From: Dittrichia graveolens | Lineage: Eukaryota; Streptophyta; Magnoliopsida; Asterales; Asteraceae | Length of the DNA stretch: 64,000 nucleotides | Reading direction: 5' to 3' | Assembly: GCA_038502395.1 (NCBI GenBank) | Contig: JARJIL010000003.1 | Span: 1,178,001-1,242,000 of the forward strand | Shown: one piece after another, positions 33,334 through 46,382 of the stretch | Numbering within the stretch: the stretch's first letter is position 1 | Layout: each line of letters opens with the position of its first letter | Notes under the pieces: model-generated | Seen by the model: only the letters and a program-made list of their open reading frames with translations | Told to the model about the DNA's origin: nothing | The model's database searches: none | Position numbers and translations under genes: made by a program

Positions 33334-36300
33334 ATGGCATTCAGTCTCGATGGTTTGAGTGTGTTTATTATTATTGGATTTTGTTCTTTTTCGTTATTTT
33401 CCGCGGGTTTTGTTTCTGGTGGTATTCCGACCACCCTCGACGGGCCTTTTACGCCGGTGACGGTGCCACTGGACGAAAGTTTTCGTGGGAATGCGGTCGA
33501 TTTGCCGTCCGATGATCCTCGTGTCAGGCGGACTGTTAAAGGGTTTGAACCTGAACAGATTTCGATTTCACTTTCCTCCAATTATGATTCCGTTTGGATT
33601 TCATGGATTACAGGTACTAGTCTAGTACTCTTTCCCCCTTGTTTTCATAAATAATAACAATTAGGGTTTAATCAGACCTTGCAAAATTGGTGAATTTATT
33701 ATATTCGAGACAGTCCAGCTAATTTACTGGGTTATATGCTTGTTGGATGATTTAAATCATAGAATTTGATCATCTATCTGTTAACTGGACCGCCGCAAGT
33801 GACACCATTTTATACAAGTATCATTTTAAAGGTTTTTTCAAATTTGTGATTTTTATTACTTTTTTTTTAACACTTTTCCCTTCAAAGTATGTTGAAATTG
33901 TGATAATAATTATTTGTATTTTATATTTTTTATTGCCTACATGTTTAAATGTATGTTATTTTTGGACTCGGGGATTGAATTTTGGGCTTTCTTATGATAT
34001 TTGTCTGAGGAATGATGAAAAAAATGTGAAAATGCAGGTGAATTTCAAATTGGGGGTGATATAAAACCATTAAATCATGAGAGTGTAGCGAGTTTTGTAG
34101 AATATGGGAAAGTGAAATCCTTAAAGAAACAAACACAAAAAGCAGAGGGCTACTCTCTCATCTACAGTCAGCTTTACCCATTTGAAGGCCTTCAAAACTA
34201 CACTTCTGGTATCATCCACCATGTTCAACTTACAGGTCAGATTTTGAAATTTTGAAGCTGCTTTTATATTTTCCGTATGAAGTTTTTCAAGAAATCTTGA
34301 ATCTTGGTGATTGAATCTTGCAGGATTGTCTCCAGATAGTGTTTATTATTATCGATGTGGAGATCCTTCAACTGGAGAAATGAGTGATGTTTTTCGGTTC
34401 AAAACAATGCCTGTTTCTGGCCCTAAAAACTACCCGAGAATTGGAATTGTGGGCGATCTTGGTCTTACTTATAATTCGACTTCAACAGTGAGCCACTTGA
34501 TCAAGAACAACCCTGATCTTATGCTACTTGTTGGAGATGCAACTTATGCTAACTTGTATCTAACGAATGGCACTGGTTCAGATTGTTATTCGTGTTCGTT
34601 TGCAAACACTCCAATCCACGAGACATATCAACCCCGCTGGGATTATTGGGGAAGGTAAAAGTTTGAATCTTTATGAAATTTTGTTTTGATTGGATCTGAT
34701 TATCGTCAAACAACCGTTTGTTTCATACACACATCCAAACACCCCCTAAATCTAATTCTTTGTTATTGAAAATATTGAACCATTTTGAGCGAAAATTTTC
34801 AGGTATATGCAGAGACTAACATCTAGAGTACCAGTGATGGCTATTGAGGGTAACCATGAAATCGAAGCACAAGCTGAAAACACAACATTTGCAGCTTACA
34901 GTGCCCGATTTGCATTTCCATCCAAAGAAAGTGGCTCGAATTCCACTATGTACTACTCTTTCAATGCAGGAGGCATACATTTCCTAATGCTTGGTGGCTA
35001 CACTCCTTATGATAAATCATGTAAAAGTCAAATCTTGTTTATCTGATTGTTTGGTTTTTAGTAGGTGTGGCAATTGTCAAATGTCACGAAAATGAACGGG
35101 TTTGGGTTTTAAACGTGACCACCCACTAACCCGTTTAATAAACCAGTCATGCTGGGTTGGGTTATAGATAAACAGGTCAACCCTTCCACCAATTTGAAAA
35201 TTAGAATTCAAAAACATAATTTTAACCTAACAACCCGTTTATGACATGTACAACCCGCTTAACCTTCAAATCTGTTTAGCTAAACGGGGTAATGTCCGAG
35301 GTACATGGGTTAACATGCCTCGGACTCTCGGTTAGGATTGAGTGTTTCTACATGAATAGTTAAACCGGTCGTGTGATAGGTTTTGAATATTTCTGTAACT
35401 GTTTCATACAGCCGATCAGTACAAGTGGTTGCAGAGGGATTTGGCAAACGTTGACCGTGAAGTGACACCATGGCTCGTTGGTGTCTGGCATCCACCATGG
35501 TACAACACATATGTTTCCCATTACAAAGAAGTAGAATGCATGAGGGTAGCCATGGAAGAACTACTGTACAATGCTGGTGTTGATATAATTTTCAATGGGC
35601 ATGTAAGTCTTATAAACCTCATCCCCTGGCCAATATGACCCGCAAGTCAATTTGCGATATTACTAATACGTACAACCTCCGAAATCGCTTTATTCACATA
35701 TTTAGTTTATTATTTCAATCTTTTATGATGAATTAGTTCTTTATTAATTGTTTTAAAATGGACTAAAAACAAGTTTATTCGGGTTGACCCGGCCTTTTTT
35801 TCCACTTTTAATTAAGAATTGGTAAAATTTAATAGATTAGCTTAAAAAAAAAACGTGTTAGGTCGACCACATCAAAGTTCACTTGCAACGTGTTTTATAA
35901 TGCACAAAACCTCCTAACTTGCTTGAGTCAATAATTTAGATTACTATTCAAATAATATAATCTCCATAATCATATTAAATTTTTGGATCATAAGTGTTCC
36001 GGACCAACCTGACCCGGAACTCAACCCATGTCCAGCCCATTTTGCCACCAATGTGTTTCGAAAACCGAAAGTAATCTGATAAGGGTAACAGGTGTTTGAC
36101 TATGTACTTGTTATAAATTTCAGGTTCATGCATACGAGCGATCAAACCGAGTGTATAACTACACATTGGACCCATGCGGCCCAGTGCACATAACCGTAGG
36201 GGACGGTGGTAACCGAGAAAAGATGGCAGTTACACACGCTGATGAACCTGGTAACTGCCCTGAACCTTCCTCCACGCCCGATTCATTCATGGGCGGTTTC

Positions 36301-36555
36301 TGTGCATATAATTTCACATCAGGGCCCGCAGCTGGGAACTTCTGTTGGGACCGCCAGCCCGAATACAGTGCCTATAGAGAAAGTAGCTTCGGGCACGGGA
36401 TCCTTGAGGTGAAAAACGAGACACATGCTTTATGGACTTGGCATAGGAATCAGGATATGTATAATGAGGCAGGGGATCAAATATATATTGTTCGAGAACC
36501 TCAACGGTGCCCTGTTAAAGCTCCCCCCTTTAAGCTCTGGAGATCAGTGAAATGA
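33334..36555 (+). CDS. PAP15: Purple acid phosphatase, PAP15-like (phytase type)
   Basis: Secreted or vacuolar binuclear metal phosphatase; PAP15 of Arabidopsis hydrolyses phytate. Six exons (33334-33613, 34038-34235, 34324-34654, 34803-35020, 35412-35602, 36124-36555) give 549 residues with consistent splice phases. A hydrophobic signal peptide covers about residues 8-28. The N-terminal fibronectin-like domain has GFEPEQISISLSS. All five metal-ligand motifs are present: GDLG, GDATY, GNHE, WLVGVWH and GHVHAYE, the last split by the final intron. ETYQPRWDYWGR, SFNAGGIHF and FNGHVHAYERSN are near-identical to PAP15/PAP23-type enzymes as I know them. Several NxT/S sites fit a glycoprotein. The penultimate intron carries a hAT-type remnant. 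It ends 380 bp from the convergent X8 gene. Confidence 0.94.
35064..35380. mobile_element. hAT-type element remnant in phosphatase intron
   Basis: TAGGTGTGGCAATTGTCAA at the left and a GTTAGGATTGAGT..GAATAGTTAAA block near the right match the element at 1277-1667 (TAGGAGTGGCAATTCTCAA and GTTAGGGTTGAGT). The right terminus is missing or decayed. Confidence 0.6.
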
Positions 36556-36934
36556 AGCTCTAAACACACGTGTGGAGGTTGTAGAACAGATTTGTATAGC
36601 ATATATGGATCGAAATTCTTACGTGTGAATTAGAATATATGCTCATTCAACCCATGATTCATTATCTGTTGTAATGTAGTTAAATTTTTTCAATAGAATA
36701 TCGGTGAATCTGCAGCTAGATTTCTTTATATGATATTGCAGAATCAGATAATAAGAAACTATAATAAAAGATTCTGAAGAGTTAGAGGGTGTTTGCTAAG
36801 TCATTATACTCTATCCTTTGATCATACTTGCAACGAGAAACAAGATCAAAACACCCGTTCTATCCAAAATCGATAAGGTGTTGAAAAAAAAAGTGTAGTA
36901 TATAAATAATCATCTAACCTCTGTTTTAAGCAAT

Positions 36935-39096
36935 CTATGTAGACAAAATCTTAATGATTTGAAAGATGAAGAAGAAGAGCATGAATGTGGTATTGAGATG
37001 TAAGAAGATACTTGAAATGTAGGATGCCCTGATAGCTTTAGAAGCTGGTGGGGTGTCTAGTGTTGGTACCATGCCATTACCAATCGGCCTAAACCCTCCA
37101 TTCAACGGGGGCGGCAGAGCAATGCCTGAACCTGGAGTGGTTACTGGTGTTGTACCTCCTGCAGTGCTGAAATTTTCATGGTGGCAATTAATAAATCCGT
37201 CGGTCAGTATTTTATAAAAATGGATTAGTTTGTTGTAGTTGATGAACATATAAAACAAGGGCCAATTGCATACAACAAGGGATAATATTGTAGGGTAAAT
37301 TTTGTAAAATAGTTCACTGTCTGTTCATTTAAATGAACGGTTAAATTAATGTCACCTAATTAAATAAGATGATGTTAAACCATTTAAATGAAGGCTAGTT
37401 TCCTCCTATAAAAACTAAGTTCATAAAGGTAGATATATTAAAGAGTTAATTACATATTTGGTTCTTGAGGTATGTTACTTATTATATTCATGGTTCTTAA
37501 ACCATGTTTATTACGCTAGATGTTCCTATTGTTTGCATTTTGTTTCACTAATAGTCCTGATGCAACTAAAATGACCAAAGTACCCTTACTTTTTCACTTG
37601 AAAAGACTATTATACCTTTGTTTCTTTTTTTTTATTTTCCTTAATTTAAATAATTCAAAAAATTTATTAAAACCATTATATAGGAAAAGATTCATTTAAG
37701 AACCATTTTTATTGCAAGAACCGCGAAAACCAATCTTAGCCGTCCTTTTTCTTAGCCACTACGGCCACACACCACTGCTACCCACCCCCTTCCTTCTCCC
37801 TCTCAACTGAATCTTCGCTGCAGACCACCACCATCATCCTCCTCTCCTCTGCCGTCACACACACACCATCACCTCCCCTCCTTCCTTCTCCACCGCCATC
37901 ACCACCATCTCTATCCTAAGAGGACCATCACCACCACTGCCCATCTTCCCCTCGGCGAAGAAGAGCACAACCACCATCATCCTTATTTTCGATTGGGTTC
38001 ATCACCGCCTTAGATCTAGGGTTTACCAGCGAAAACCACGTTTGCCGCCACCATCATTTTCTTCTACTCTTTTTTTCTTGGATATGTTCAGATCTGTGTG
38101 TGCGTGTAATATTTGGGTGGCGATGATTAGGCTTTGGTTGATTAGGGTTTTGAACAGATTAGGTTTTTATACATGATCTTTATTTTTGGTTGATTCCAAT
38201 TTTGGTTGTATTTGACTCTAATTTTGTTTCTGGTGGTGATGGGTATGGTTTCTGGTGGTAGTAGAGGGTGGCTGTTCTTGGTTGGAGTTTTGGGATTTTT
38301 GGTGGTTTCCGGTAGCGTTTCCGATTTGGGATTTTTGGTGCTTCCGATTGAGATATTTTGTGAGTCCGATTTAAGATTTCTTGTGTTCTTGTTGGTTCAT
38401 GGTGGTTGTTGTTGGTAGACGGTGGTGGATGGTGGTGGTTAGGTGGTAGACACTGGTAGATGGTGATGGTGGTAGAAGTCAGTGGTGGTGCAGTGGTGGT
38501 GATAACAAATGATTATTATTTGTGTATTTAAGTAATTATTAACATGTGTTATGTTTTTTATATAAATTACTAATACTTATATAAATAAAACTCAAAATAA
38601 TATAATTAATAAATTCAAATGAAAGGGGTACTGCCGTCTTTTCAAGTGATAAGGGACTATCAGTGTAACAAAATGTAAACAATAGAGACGTCTAGCGTAA
38701 TAAATGTAGTTTAAGGACCAATGATATAATAAGTGACATACCTCCAGGACCAAATATGTAATCATCAACTCTATATTAAAAGAAAAGGACGTGTACAGTT
38801 TCCATACTCACAAACATTTAAATAGGCAAATTATAAAATGATTAACATACCACTCATTTAAAGTATTTATAAGTGTGAAAGTGTCTAAAATATAAGATAT
38901 GTGATGCTATAAGTTTATATCATGTCCCCAGGTATTCATCTATAAGAAATTTAAAATAAAATGTAAGTTAAACTGAAACCAATTTAAAGACCACATAATA
39001 ATGCGGTTTTAGTACAAATCAATCAAAGAATCTCAAGATCCAAACAAGTTGGTATGTTTGGACTAGCTAAATTACTAGGTAAGTATGGTGCATTGT

Positions 39097-39144
<48 letters not shown>

Positions 39145-39494
39145 GTATACCTGGGAGACGAGGGATAAACGCAAGATCCATAACTGGGGTCAGTTTTGGC
39201 GACGGTGGCGGTGCCGGAAAAGTCACAAGATCCGGGAGCCATTGATTTCCGCATGTAATAGCTGTTAAATGCATAAGATGCGTGTGCTTGTATGGTGTTT
39301 GGAAGAAAACAGAGACCAGACTCCTGCAACGGTGCACAGTCTGCTCCGGCGCTGCATGCGTAATCCAACGCCGTCTGTAACGCATCCCGTGTGGCGTCGC
39401 TTCTGGCTACACACCATGTCGCTGCCGTGAGTCTGCCGTGGAAGAGCAGTAGCACCGCCATGATCAGTGCAGCCACCTTGGACGGTGTTCCCAT
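36935..39494 (-). CDS. X8-domain GPI-anchored protein (plasmodesmata callose-binding type)
   Basis: Binds callose (beta-1,3-glucan) in cell walls, typically at plasmodesmata. Two exons on the minus strand, 39151-39494 and 36935-37166, splice in frame (344+232 nt) to 191 residues. A signal peptide spans about residues 1-24. The X8 domain begins WCVARSDATRDALQ and has the conserved Cys pattern (YACSAGADC, GLCF, MAPGSCDF, YGSCVYP). A Pro/Thr/Gly-rich linker follows, and the C-terminal hydrophobic tail (FLHLNTTFMLFFFIFQIIKI) fits a GPI signal. The 1,984-bp intron contains a complete Mutator-type element (37443-38771) and (TG)n(TA)n next to the donor site. Confidence 0.9.
37443..38771. mobile_element. 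Mutator-type nonautonomous element with 9-bp TSD and leader-like cargo
   Basis: Perfect 9-bp direct repeats TATATTAAA (37434-37442 and 38772-38780) flank it. Terminal inverted repeats exceed 150 bp: left GAGTTAATTACATATTTGGT, right complement GAGTTGATGATTACATATTT, continuing through CTATTGTTT-CATTTTGTT-CACT. No transposase. The interior 37730-38480 is C/T-rich then G-rich (CACCACCATCATCCTCC, CTAGGGTTTACC, GGTGGTGG), like a plant gene leader and first intron, so it may be a Pack-MULE. A GAGAAC-family terminus (TTCATTTAAGAACC, 37691) lies inside. Confidence 0.9.
39096..39139. repeat. (TG)n(TA)n microsatellite at an exon edge
   Basis: TG repeats followed by TA repeats begin about 10 bases inside the X8 gene intron, next to the donor site. 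Confidence 0.8.
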
Positions 39495-41056
39495 TGCTTC
39501 TTTTTTTTAAAAAAACTATTTTCAGTCAAGGGAGACAGATTAAAGACGGTGGTGTGTGTTAGTAAAGCTACAAAAGATATGGAGAATGAGTAAGAGAAGA
39601 ATCCGTTTTTGCTTTTGTAGATACTTCAAATATAATAATTGATTATTAATTAATTATGCCTATATATGAGTTAGCTATCACTACTAACACATCTTAGAAA
39701 GTACCATTTATATCCTTTAATTCATTATGTGTTTTTCTTCTTGCAAAGCAAAATAATAATAATAATAATAATTATTATAATTATTATTATTATTATTATT
39801 AATAAAGCAATGCTGTTTGATTATTGATGCTAATTTAAGTTGTATACATATCTTTACCTATTATATATACTAACATTTATAAGAAAGTATAACAATAACT
39901 TCCTGATAAATATAGTTATATACGGTTCCTCTCAAGCTGGAAACAAATTGAGGAGTCAGCGGAGTGGTAAGTAGTTCAAGTTCCATCCCTTATGTGCAGT
40001 GTTTGATTCATGCATCGTCTAATTTTTTTTTTCGTTTCAACTTAGCGTTCATGCGTCCGACACATCATTGTTTTATTATTTATATTTTATTATTATTATA
40101 TTAAAACAATTAATTTGGCATGTTTTTTATTTTCCTTTTACAACTTTTAGCATATAAAGTATAGCGCAAATATAAATTTATATTTATGACGATCTCATTT
40201 TTATCTACACATCGATATAAATTTTATTTTGATACGATGCCTACTTAAATACGTACTTTTTCGATCAATGTTACGTTATCTGTAGTACAAAAAGTTAACA
40301 TACATATTTGAATTCAAAAAAATGATATATACGAACGTTATTAAAAGTACGATATAAAATATGAATCATGTTTACTATATATAATGCAAGAGTTAGTTTT
40401 TTTTTAATAACAGAACATATACGTACTAAATTTCAAGCCCGGCTATAACGCGCGGGGTACTAAATGCCTCGTATATATGAGTTGGGTTATTAAGAGAATA
40501 AATTATTTATGTTAATTTGTTAACATGCCTCTATTTTTATTACGATTTTACGTTGTTTTATAAGATTTTGACATCTTTTTGATACTGATGATAGAAGTTG
40601 TCTTTTGATTACGGAGCCTGTTAGGAACTTGCAACTTCTTCCAAGACATGACCTTGGATAAAACGTCTTGAAAAAATAGGATTATAATTAAGGACTATAT
40701 TTAGGTCTAGTAGTGTGCTACTCCACTTTCTTCTCCGCCAATAATAATAACAATAATAAATAAATATAATTATAATATATTATAATATTGGTATTTAATT
40801 TATATATAGAGAGAGGTAGGATAAAATAAAAACATCTTTTAAGATAAGAACTTGAAAACAGTTTATAACTCATTGGTTATCTTTATTTAATGATTGATAT
40901 TAAACTTGGTTTAATTAGGATATGTTAAATTTTAATTATTTGATTTAATTAAGGTATGTTAAATTTATAGCCCTTATTTATTTAATTAACTGATTAACCT
41001 ACACGTGACCTTACTGTTCTCTACTTAAAATGTGTTATTACCGGATCTCTCCAATA

Positions 41057-41089
<33 letters not shown>
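39495..41089. other. Promoter side of X8 gene and AT-rich intergenic DNA
   Basis: A mirror (AAT)n(ATT)n microsatellite lies at 39750-39803. A Helitron-like 3' hairpin fragment (GCCCGGCTATAACGCGCGGGG) is near 40437. 40808-41040 lies between TA tracts and resembles the TA-targeting TIR elements, but its ends are unclear. No gene. Confidence 0.35.
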
Positions 41090-41090
<1 letters not shown>

Positions 41091-41290
41091 AGGGATGGCA
41101 AAAAAAACGAACCCGACGGGGAAAACCGAAACCCAAAATAAACGGGGCAGATTCGGGGATGATAAACGGGGACGGAGATGGGGAAAACCCGAACCCCGGC
41201 CCCGTATCCCCGCCCCGTATACCCGAACCCCGGCCCCGTATACCCGATCCGTATATTATTTATATTATATAATATTATATATATATATAT

Positions 41291-44200
41291 AGGAGTTGGA
41301 TCAAATAAGAGTTGTTTATGTGTAAGAGGTGTAAGAGTTAACCTAATCATGACATGTGGTATTTATAGGATAGGGGTATTATAGGTACTTTGTATATATT
41401 ATCTTTGTTTACTTAATTAGTATCCCTTCCATTTATATATTTTCCCCCCACCCCCTTCGTAAGAGTCACAGAACAGAAGCAAGGTATGGAACCCTAGCCG
41501 CCATGGGTCACCGGCGTTGCCCGCCACCCGCTTTCTCCGGCCGCTTCCTCACAAGAACCATCACTACCATCATCTATTAATCGTAAACCACCACCACCCT
41601 CCTCAGAAACAACATCTCCAAAATCGTTTCCTATTAACGCCGGCGACATAATGGAAGATCCAGAGTGAAATTGGCCTTTTTTTCTCTTAATCTCAGTTGC
41701 CGCTAACTGTGTTGCAGCGTGCGACGGCGGTTGCGGTTGTAGTGGCCCAAACTAGTTTACGAGATGGCGGTTGTGCGGAAATTGGTGATTGTCGTGTCTA
41801 TTAGTGGAAGGAAGAAGCTATCTTCATCAATTTATATGATTAAGAACAGGTTTATGTGTTAGGTTTATTTTTGACACAGCTAGAATCATAGTATCTGTTC
41901 ATCGGTTTTTTTTAAGGATAAGTGTATCACATTTTTAGGTTAAATCAGTATTGTTAGTTTCATCAATTATTGAGTTGAAAATTAGGCACTTCATCACTTT
42001 TTATTGTTTGTTCATTATTGAGTTAGTTCTTGTATTTGACTCTGTGTATTGAATTGAAAATTAGGATATTCACCATTTTTTACTGTCTTTTCATCTCAAA
42101 TTAAAAAGAATATGCAGTGTTGTATCATTTTGATCTTGATCGTCAAAATTCAATTCATTTTGATATTGATCATCAAAATTCAATTTATATTGATGAAAAG
42201 TAATTATGCATAAAAAAATTCTATTTGTTCATCAATTATAAGAATATGTAGCGTTGTGTGATTTTTAGGACCTAACGTGATTATTTGTATGTATTCATCA
42301 ATTTTAGTTTCATTCTAAGTCTGATTTTTCATCATTTTTATGTAATATGTATCACAAGGGTTTCATCATTTTCTAAAATAAGGAATATACGTGATTTTAG
42401 GAGCTGTTAATATTTTGATTTCCTAATTTACCCTTGTAACACCGCCTTTGCTATATTAAAAATCAGTATAAAATTCGAGTTTTCAAACTGCATGGGTCCG
42501 TTTGTAATTTGAATATTTACCTGTTTGTTAACTTAACAGAATTTCAAAAACATTGCAGCGGAATTTTAAATAACAAACAAACAAACCCAAGTAGTTATTA
42601 CAGTTTTTTAAAAACACATGTTTGGCGTGTATATAAATATACAATACAAAAATTGCCAAACATGCCAACTGGTGTTACATTAAACTAAACCGACCATTGC
42701 ATTATAATACCAAAAGCAGTGTTCCTTCAAAAAGGCATATACATGTGCCACGAGTGTCCCCAACTCACCAAGCCTGCCTATTCTTTATTTGTAAAAGGGG
42801 TAACATCAACAACATTAGCTATTTAAAAATAGCTAGTGAATACTAACAATCATGCATAACAATAAGGCAAGTCATTAGCAACTAAGCAAGTCATATAGCA
42901 ACAAAGCAAGTCATATAGCAGGAATAAGCAAACAATGCTATCCTATCACATAGCGGAGTGCTGACATGTCCAGCGAGTGAATTATATTGCCGGGTTGCAA
43001 GTCCAGCTCAAACCACTACCACCGGGGGAATCAAACACTACCATCCGTGCTGGTTTCATCACATAAGTGAATCACCGTGCTCGTTAAGGAGCCAAGGCTC
43101 ATTAGGCTTAGCCACTTAAGGCACTCACCTCACTTGCTGAAAGGAACGGTACTCGAGTACCGTTAGTCCAGAACATTATGCCCGTAGGCCCAGGACCCAG
43201 CCGAAGCTGACCTTAATTACATATTAGTCCGGACATACAAATAATTTCATCATTCACCCTTTTCAGGGACAAGTGCATGCATGCATAAACAGATATCATA
43301 TGATTATCAATATGTGCACATGTACTTAAATACATGTCTTGCACATCATTTATCAAGGCATCTTAATTCTTAATCTTACTTACATACATATAGCTTTCAC
43401 AGCTACATAATGTAGCATACACAATAACAAGTTCAACTAGGCGGCTCCAATTTGGATCCGCTGGCATGCACTCTGTAATAACTAACAACTTTAACGAGAT
43501 GGATCCAATCCGGATCCATCAACAAACATACATATCATATATATCATGTGTTCGTTCATTATCATTATAAACATATACCATACTAGCATACATATGGCTT
43601 TCATAATACAAGTTGTAGCATATCGTAATCATATAACTTTTCTTGCATTCAAACCTTCCTTAATTGAAGTCATAAGAGTCAGTACTCACCTCGTGTGTTT
43701 ATCAACAACACAATATGAACTCGGCTCTCCTTGATAGCTTAATTACCTATTAGTACACATTTAAGTCCACTTAGATTATCACATATAAACACATATACTA
43801 TTACTAGTGTTATATTCCTACTTATGTGTTTAATTGAGTAAAAATGTCTAAACCATACTAAATGCCTCTAAAATGGTCAAAAAGTGATTCAATCATTATC
43901 TATTGCATATATATTTAATTCATTTAGATTACCACACATCAAGTACATGTATTCTTACACTAGTCCTAACCCCCAATGATACCCCTTAAAGTGCCAAAAT
44001 GATCCAACTATAACCCTTATACCATGTACATTGAAAAAACAAGTTTTTGTTTTCTGCTGCACTGGTCGCGCCGCGACACCCTTAAGGGTCGCGCCGCGAC
44101 ATTCATCCAGGCCACGAGAAGAGTGTTTCTGCCCAGATTTCAGCCATTCCAACCCAAGTTTTACCTGTTTTTAATTAAGTCCAAGTTATGTACAAGCTTT

Positions 44201-45095
44201 GGGGAATCAAAGAGAGTCCATAAACATAAACATAACCTACTATAACATCAAATTCATGATTAATCCATGAATTCACCATATTTGACCCATTTGGTCAAAT
44301 TCAAGAATTGCAATCAAAATAGCAACTTTAATCACTAAAATTGGTTCCAATCAACTCCCTAATGATCCTAGAACATATTGCAATCAAGAAATCTAAGCTT
44401 GGTTAACTAATTCGTTTTACCCAATTCTTGACCTAAACCCTAAATTGAAGAACAAGAGTGGTAGAACCTTACCAAGAGCAAGATGATGATGATGAAAGGA
44501 TTAGAAGCAGATTATGGACTTGATTCTTGTTTAATCCTGCCTTGGTTGATCTTGGCTTTGATTTTCCTTCAAGAGCACATGGAAGAACAAGAATGAAAAG
44601 TGTCTGTGTGTATGTCTCGTATGTGTGTGTGTGTTGTGTGTGTTGGCTGTTTTGGATAAGTAAGGACCGACCCAAGGTTCTTATTTTTCCTTTAAGAGGT
44701 ATTTTGTTCCCCTTTTTAACATACAACACAACACCCGAATAACCGTTTTAACTAACGAGGATATTTTTGGAAACCTCGTTTGAAACCAGTTATTATTTAT
44801 AATTCTTTTCTATTTTTAATAATATTTTTGATTTCACATTTAACTAGCCAATTACATATTTTCTATTAATACTTAACATATATATTCATTTAATACTTTT
44901 AAATAAATTGACACACCAAATGGAGCACGCGAATAGGCCATATTTGAGGATGTTACAACCATTAAACTTTATTAAATTGGTAGTTACTATTAATTAGCTT
45001 TTGATCATTTTTAGTTGATTTTTGATGAAATCCAGTGGCTTAAAATCACTCTTATAACTCTTACCTAGATTTCCCTCTTACAATATCTCAACCCT
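41291..45095. mobile_element. TA-tract TIR element, itself split by an LTR
   Basis: AGGAGTTGGATCAAATAAGA with GTAAGAGGTGTAAGAGTTA at the left corresponds to the complement of the right end (AGGGTTGAGATATTGTAAGA, then GGTAAGAGTTATAAGAGTGA). Both edges lie in (TA)n. GC-rich leader-like DNA (GAACCCTAGCCGCCATGGG and onward, 41440-41760) forms cargo. Without the LTR the element is about 1.28 kb. Confidence 0.6.
42435..44957. mobile_element. Probable solo LTR (Gypsy type, 2.5 kb)
   Basis: Begins TGTAACACCGCC and ends GATGTTACA, with complementary TGTAACA/TGTTACA termini. The flanking 5-mers are ACCCT and ACCAT (4 of 5 match). No gag or pol frames inside. It has diverse moderate-GC sequence including CAGCGAGTGAATTATATTGC and two copies of a GGATCCGCTGG/GGATCCATCAA-type block, as seen in large plant Gypsy LTRs. 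Confidence 0.6.
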
Positions 45096-45835
45096 ATATA
45101 TATATAGTCTTTTACAAATGTTTGACTATGATGATGGTATGATTGGTGACGGGTGTCGTGAACGGGGATCACACAAGCTGGAAGAATTACTTAATATTTG
45201 AAATATGTTGAAACATCTACTATTATCTGTTTTAGTTTTATTTGGATTGTTTGGCTTGGCCGTTTTCCCGTTTGGATGTATTAGGACTTTAAGTTCGTTT
45301 CGGACACGTTTGTATTTGATAATGATGTATAACTTTAATATAATCGTTTTTCAAGCCCGTGAAAAAAGGTAACGGTGACGATGAAAAATCACCGTCTAAA
45401 TCCCGCGGAAAAAATTACCCGTTTACATTAAACGGGGATACCCGTTTCCCCGCGGTTTTCCCCGGATACCCGACAGGGATCCCCGTTTAAATTCTCGCGG
45501 TTATTTAAGCGGGGACGGGGATGGATTTCTTAAACGAGGATTGGGACGGAGGACCAATCCCCGCCCCAAATCCGCCCCGTTGCCATTCCTATGTGTGTGT
45601 GTTATAATTATGGTGATTATTATATTACACATTAAGAAATCGGGCGCACTCTCATTTTTTGCTGGAGGTTTTTCACCAGCAGTCTCTCTATCGTTTTAAT
45701 AGAATTGTGGTATTATTGTTGTTGTTGATGCATTTGAAAAAATAGAAACAACATGATGCTAAGAAAATTAATATCATCCTTGCAACGAAAAGGAAAAGGT
45801 AAGAATAATAGAATTTATACCTTTAAAAATTTATT

Positions 45836-46020
45836 AAATGTAGTCCATATTTAATTTATAGTCTAGAACGACTAATTTTAGCCTTTGGATAAATGACATC
45901 AATGGTGCAGATTACATTTTAAAATTTGGGTGGAGTGACATTTCGTAATTTTTTATAATTCACATGTAATTATATATTGAATTTTAGGAATATGTTTTTT
46001 ATATCGACTTTATTAAACTA
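45836..46020. mobile_element. Small MITE, copy 1, upstream of SERF exon
   Basis: Reverse complement of 61510-61711. Shared blocks include CCAAATTTTAAAATG-AATCTG-ACCATTGAT and ACATGTGAATTA. The ends TTAAATGTAGTCCATAT and (complement) TTTAATAAAGTCGATAT are inverted. Confidence 0.55.
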
Positions 46021-46382
46021 GTTATAGAGAGATTTTATATTTTTTAACTAAAATTTATATTTTCTTTAATTAAGTTATTCGTAAAATATATTTATTATGA
46101 TTGGCTGAGAGTAGCTGTTTCGGTAGGACTATTACTTGGGGTTATATATCTCCTTGTTCAACCCTATTCCGTCAGCTCAACTTCAATATCACGCAAACAA
46201 GATCTTTTGATTTTTCTTCGACGACGATGACTCATATCCTTTCGCAATTTTCACTTCTTTTTCATAATTCCTTGTTAATTTCACTTTTTGATGCTATCTT
46301 ATGGCTAATGTCGATAACAAATTTCATCAAATTTTGGATGTACAAATTTGATTTGTTTTCTTGTATGTATTCCTTAATCGAG

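Larger units (their letters stand above)
41090..45591. mobile_element. hAT-type element with nested insertions
   Basis: The left end TAGGGATGGCAA mirrors the right end TTGCCATTCCTA, both followed by GGGGAT/ACGGGGA-rich subterminal DNA typical of plant hAT elements. TGTGTGTG lies on both sides (41082-41089 and 45592-45599), an 8-bp duplication within a (TG)n tract. Only about 200 bp on the left and 490 bp on the right belong to this element; the rest is the insertion 41291-45095. Confidence 0.75.

Noticed and set aside
39950..40030. A-box/B-box-like GTCAGCGGAGTGG and GTTCAAGTTCC, possible SINE or tRNA
   Set aside because: The two boxes are only about 10 bases apart, no cloverleaf can be drawn, and no target duplication was seen.
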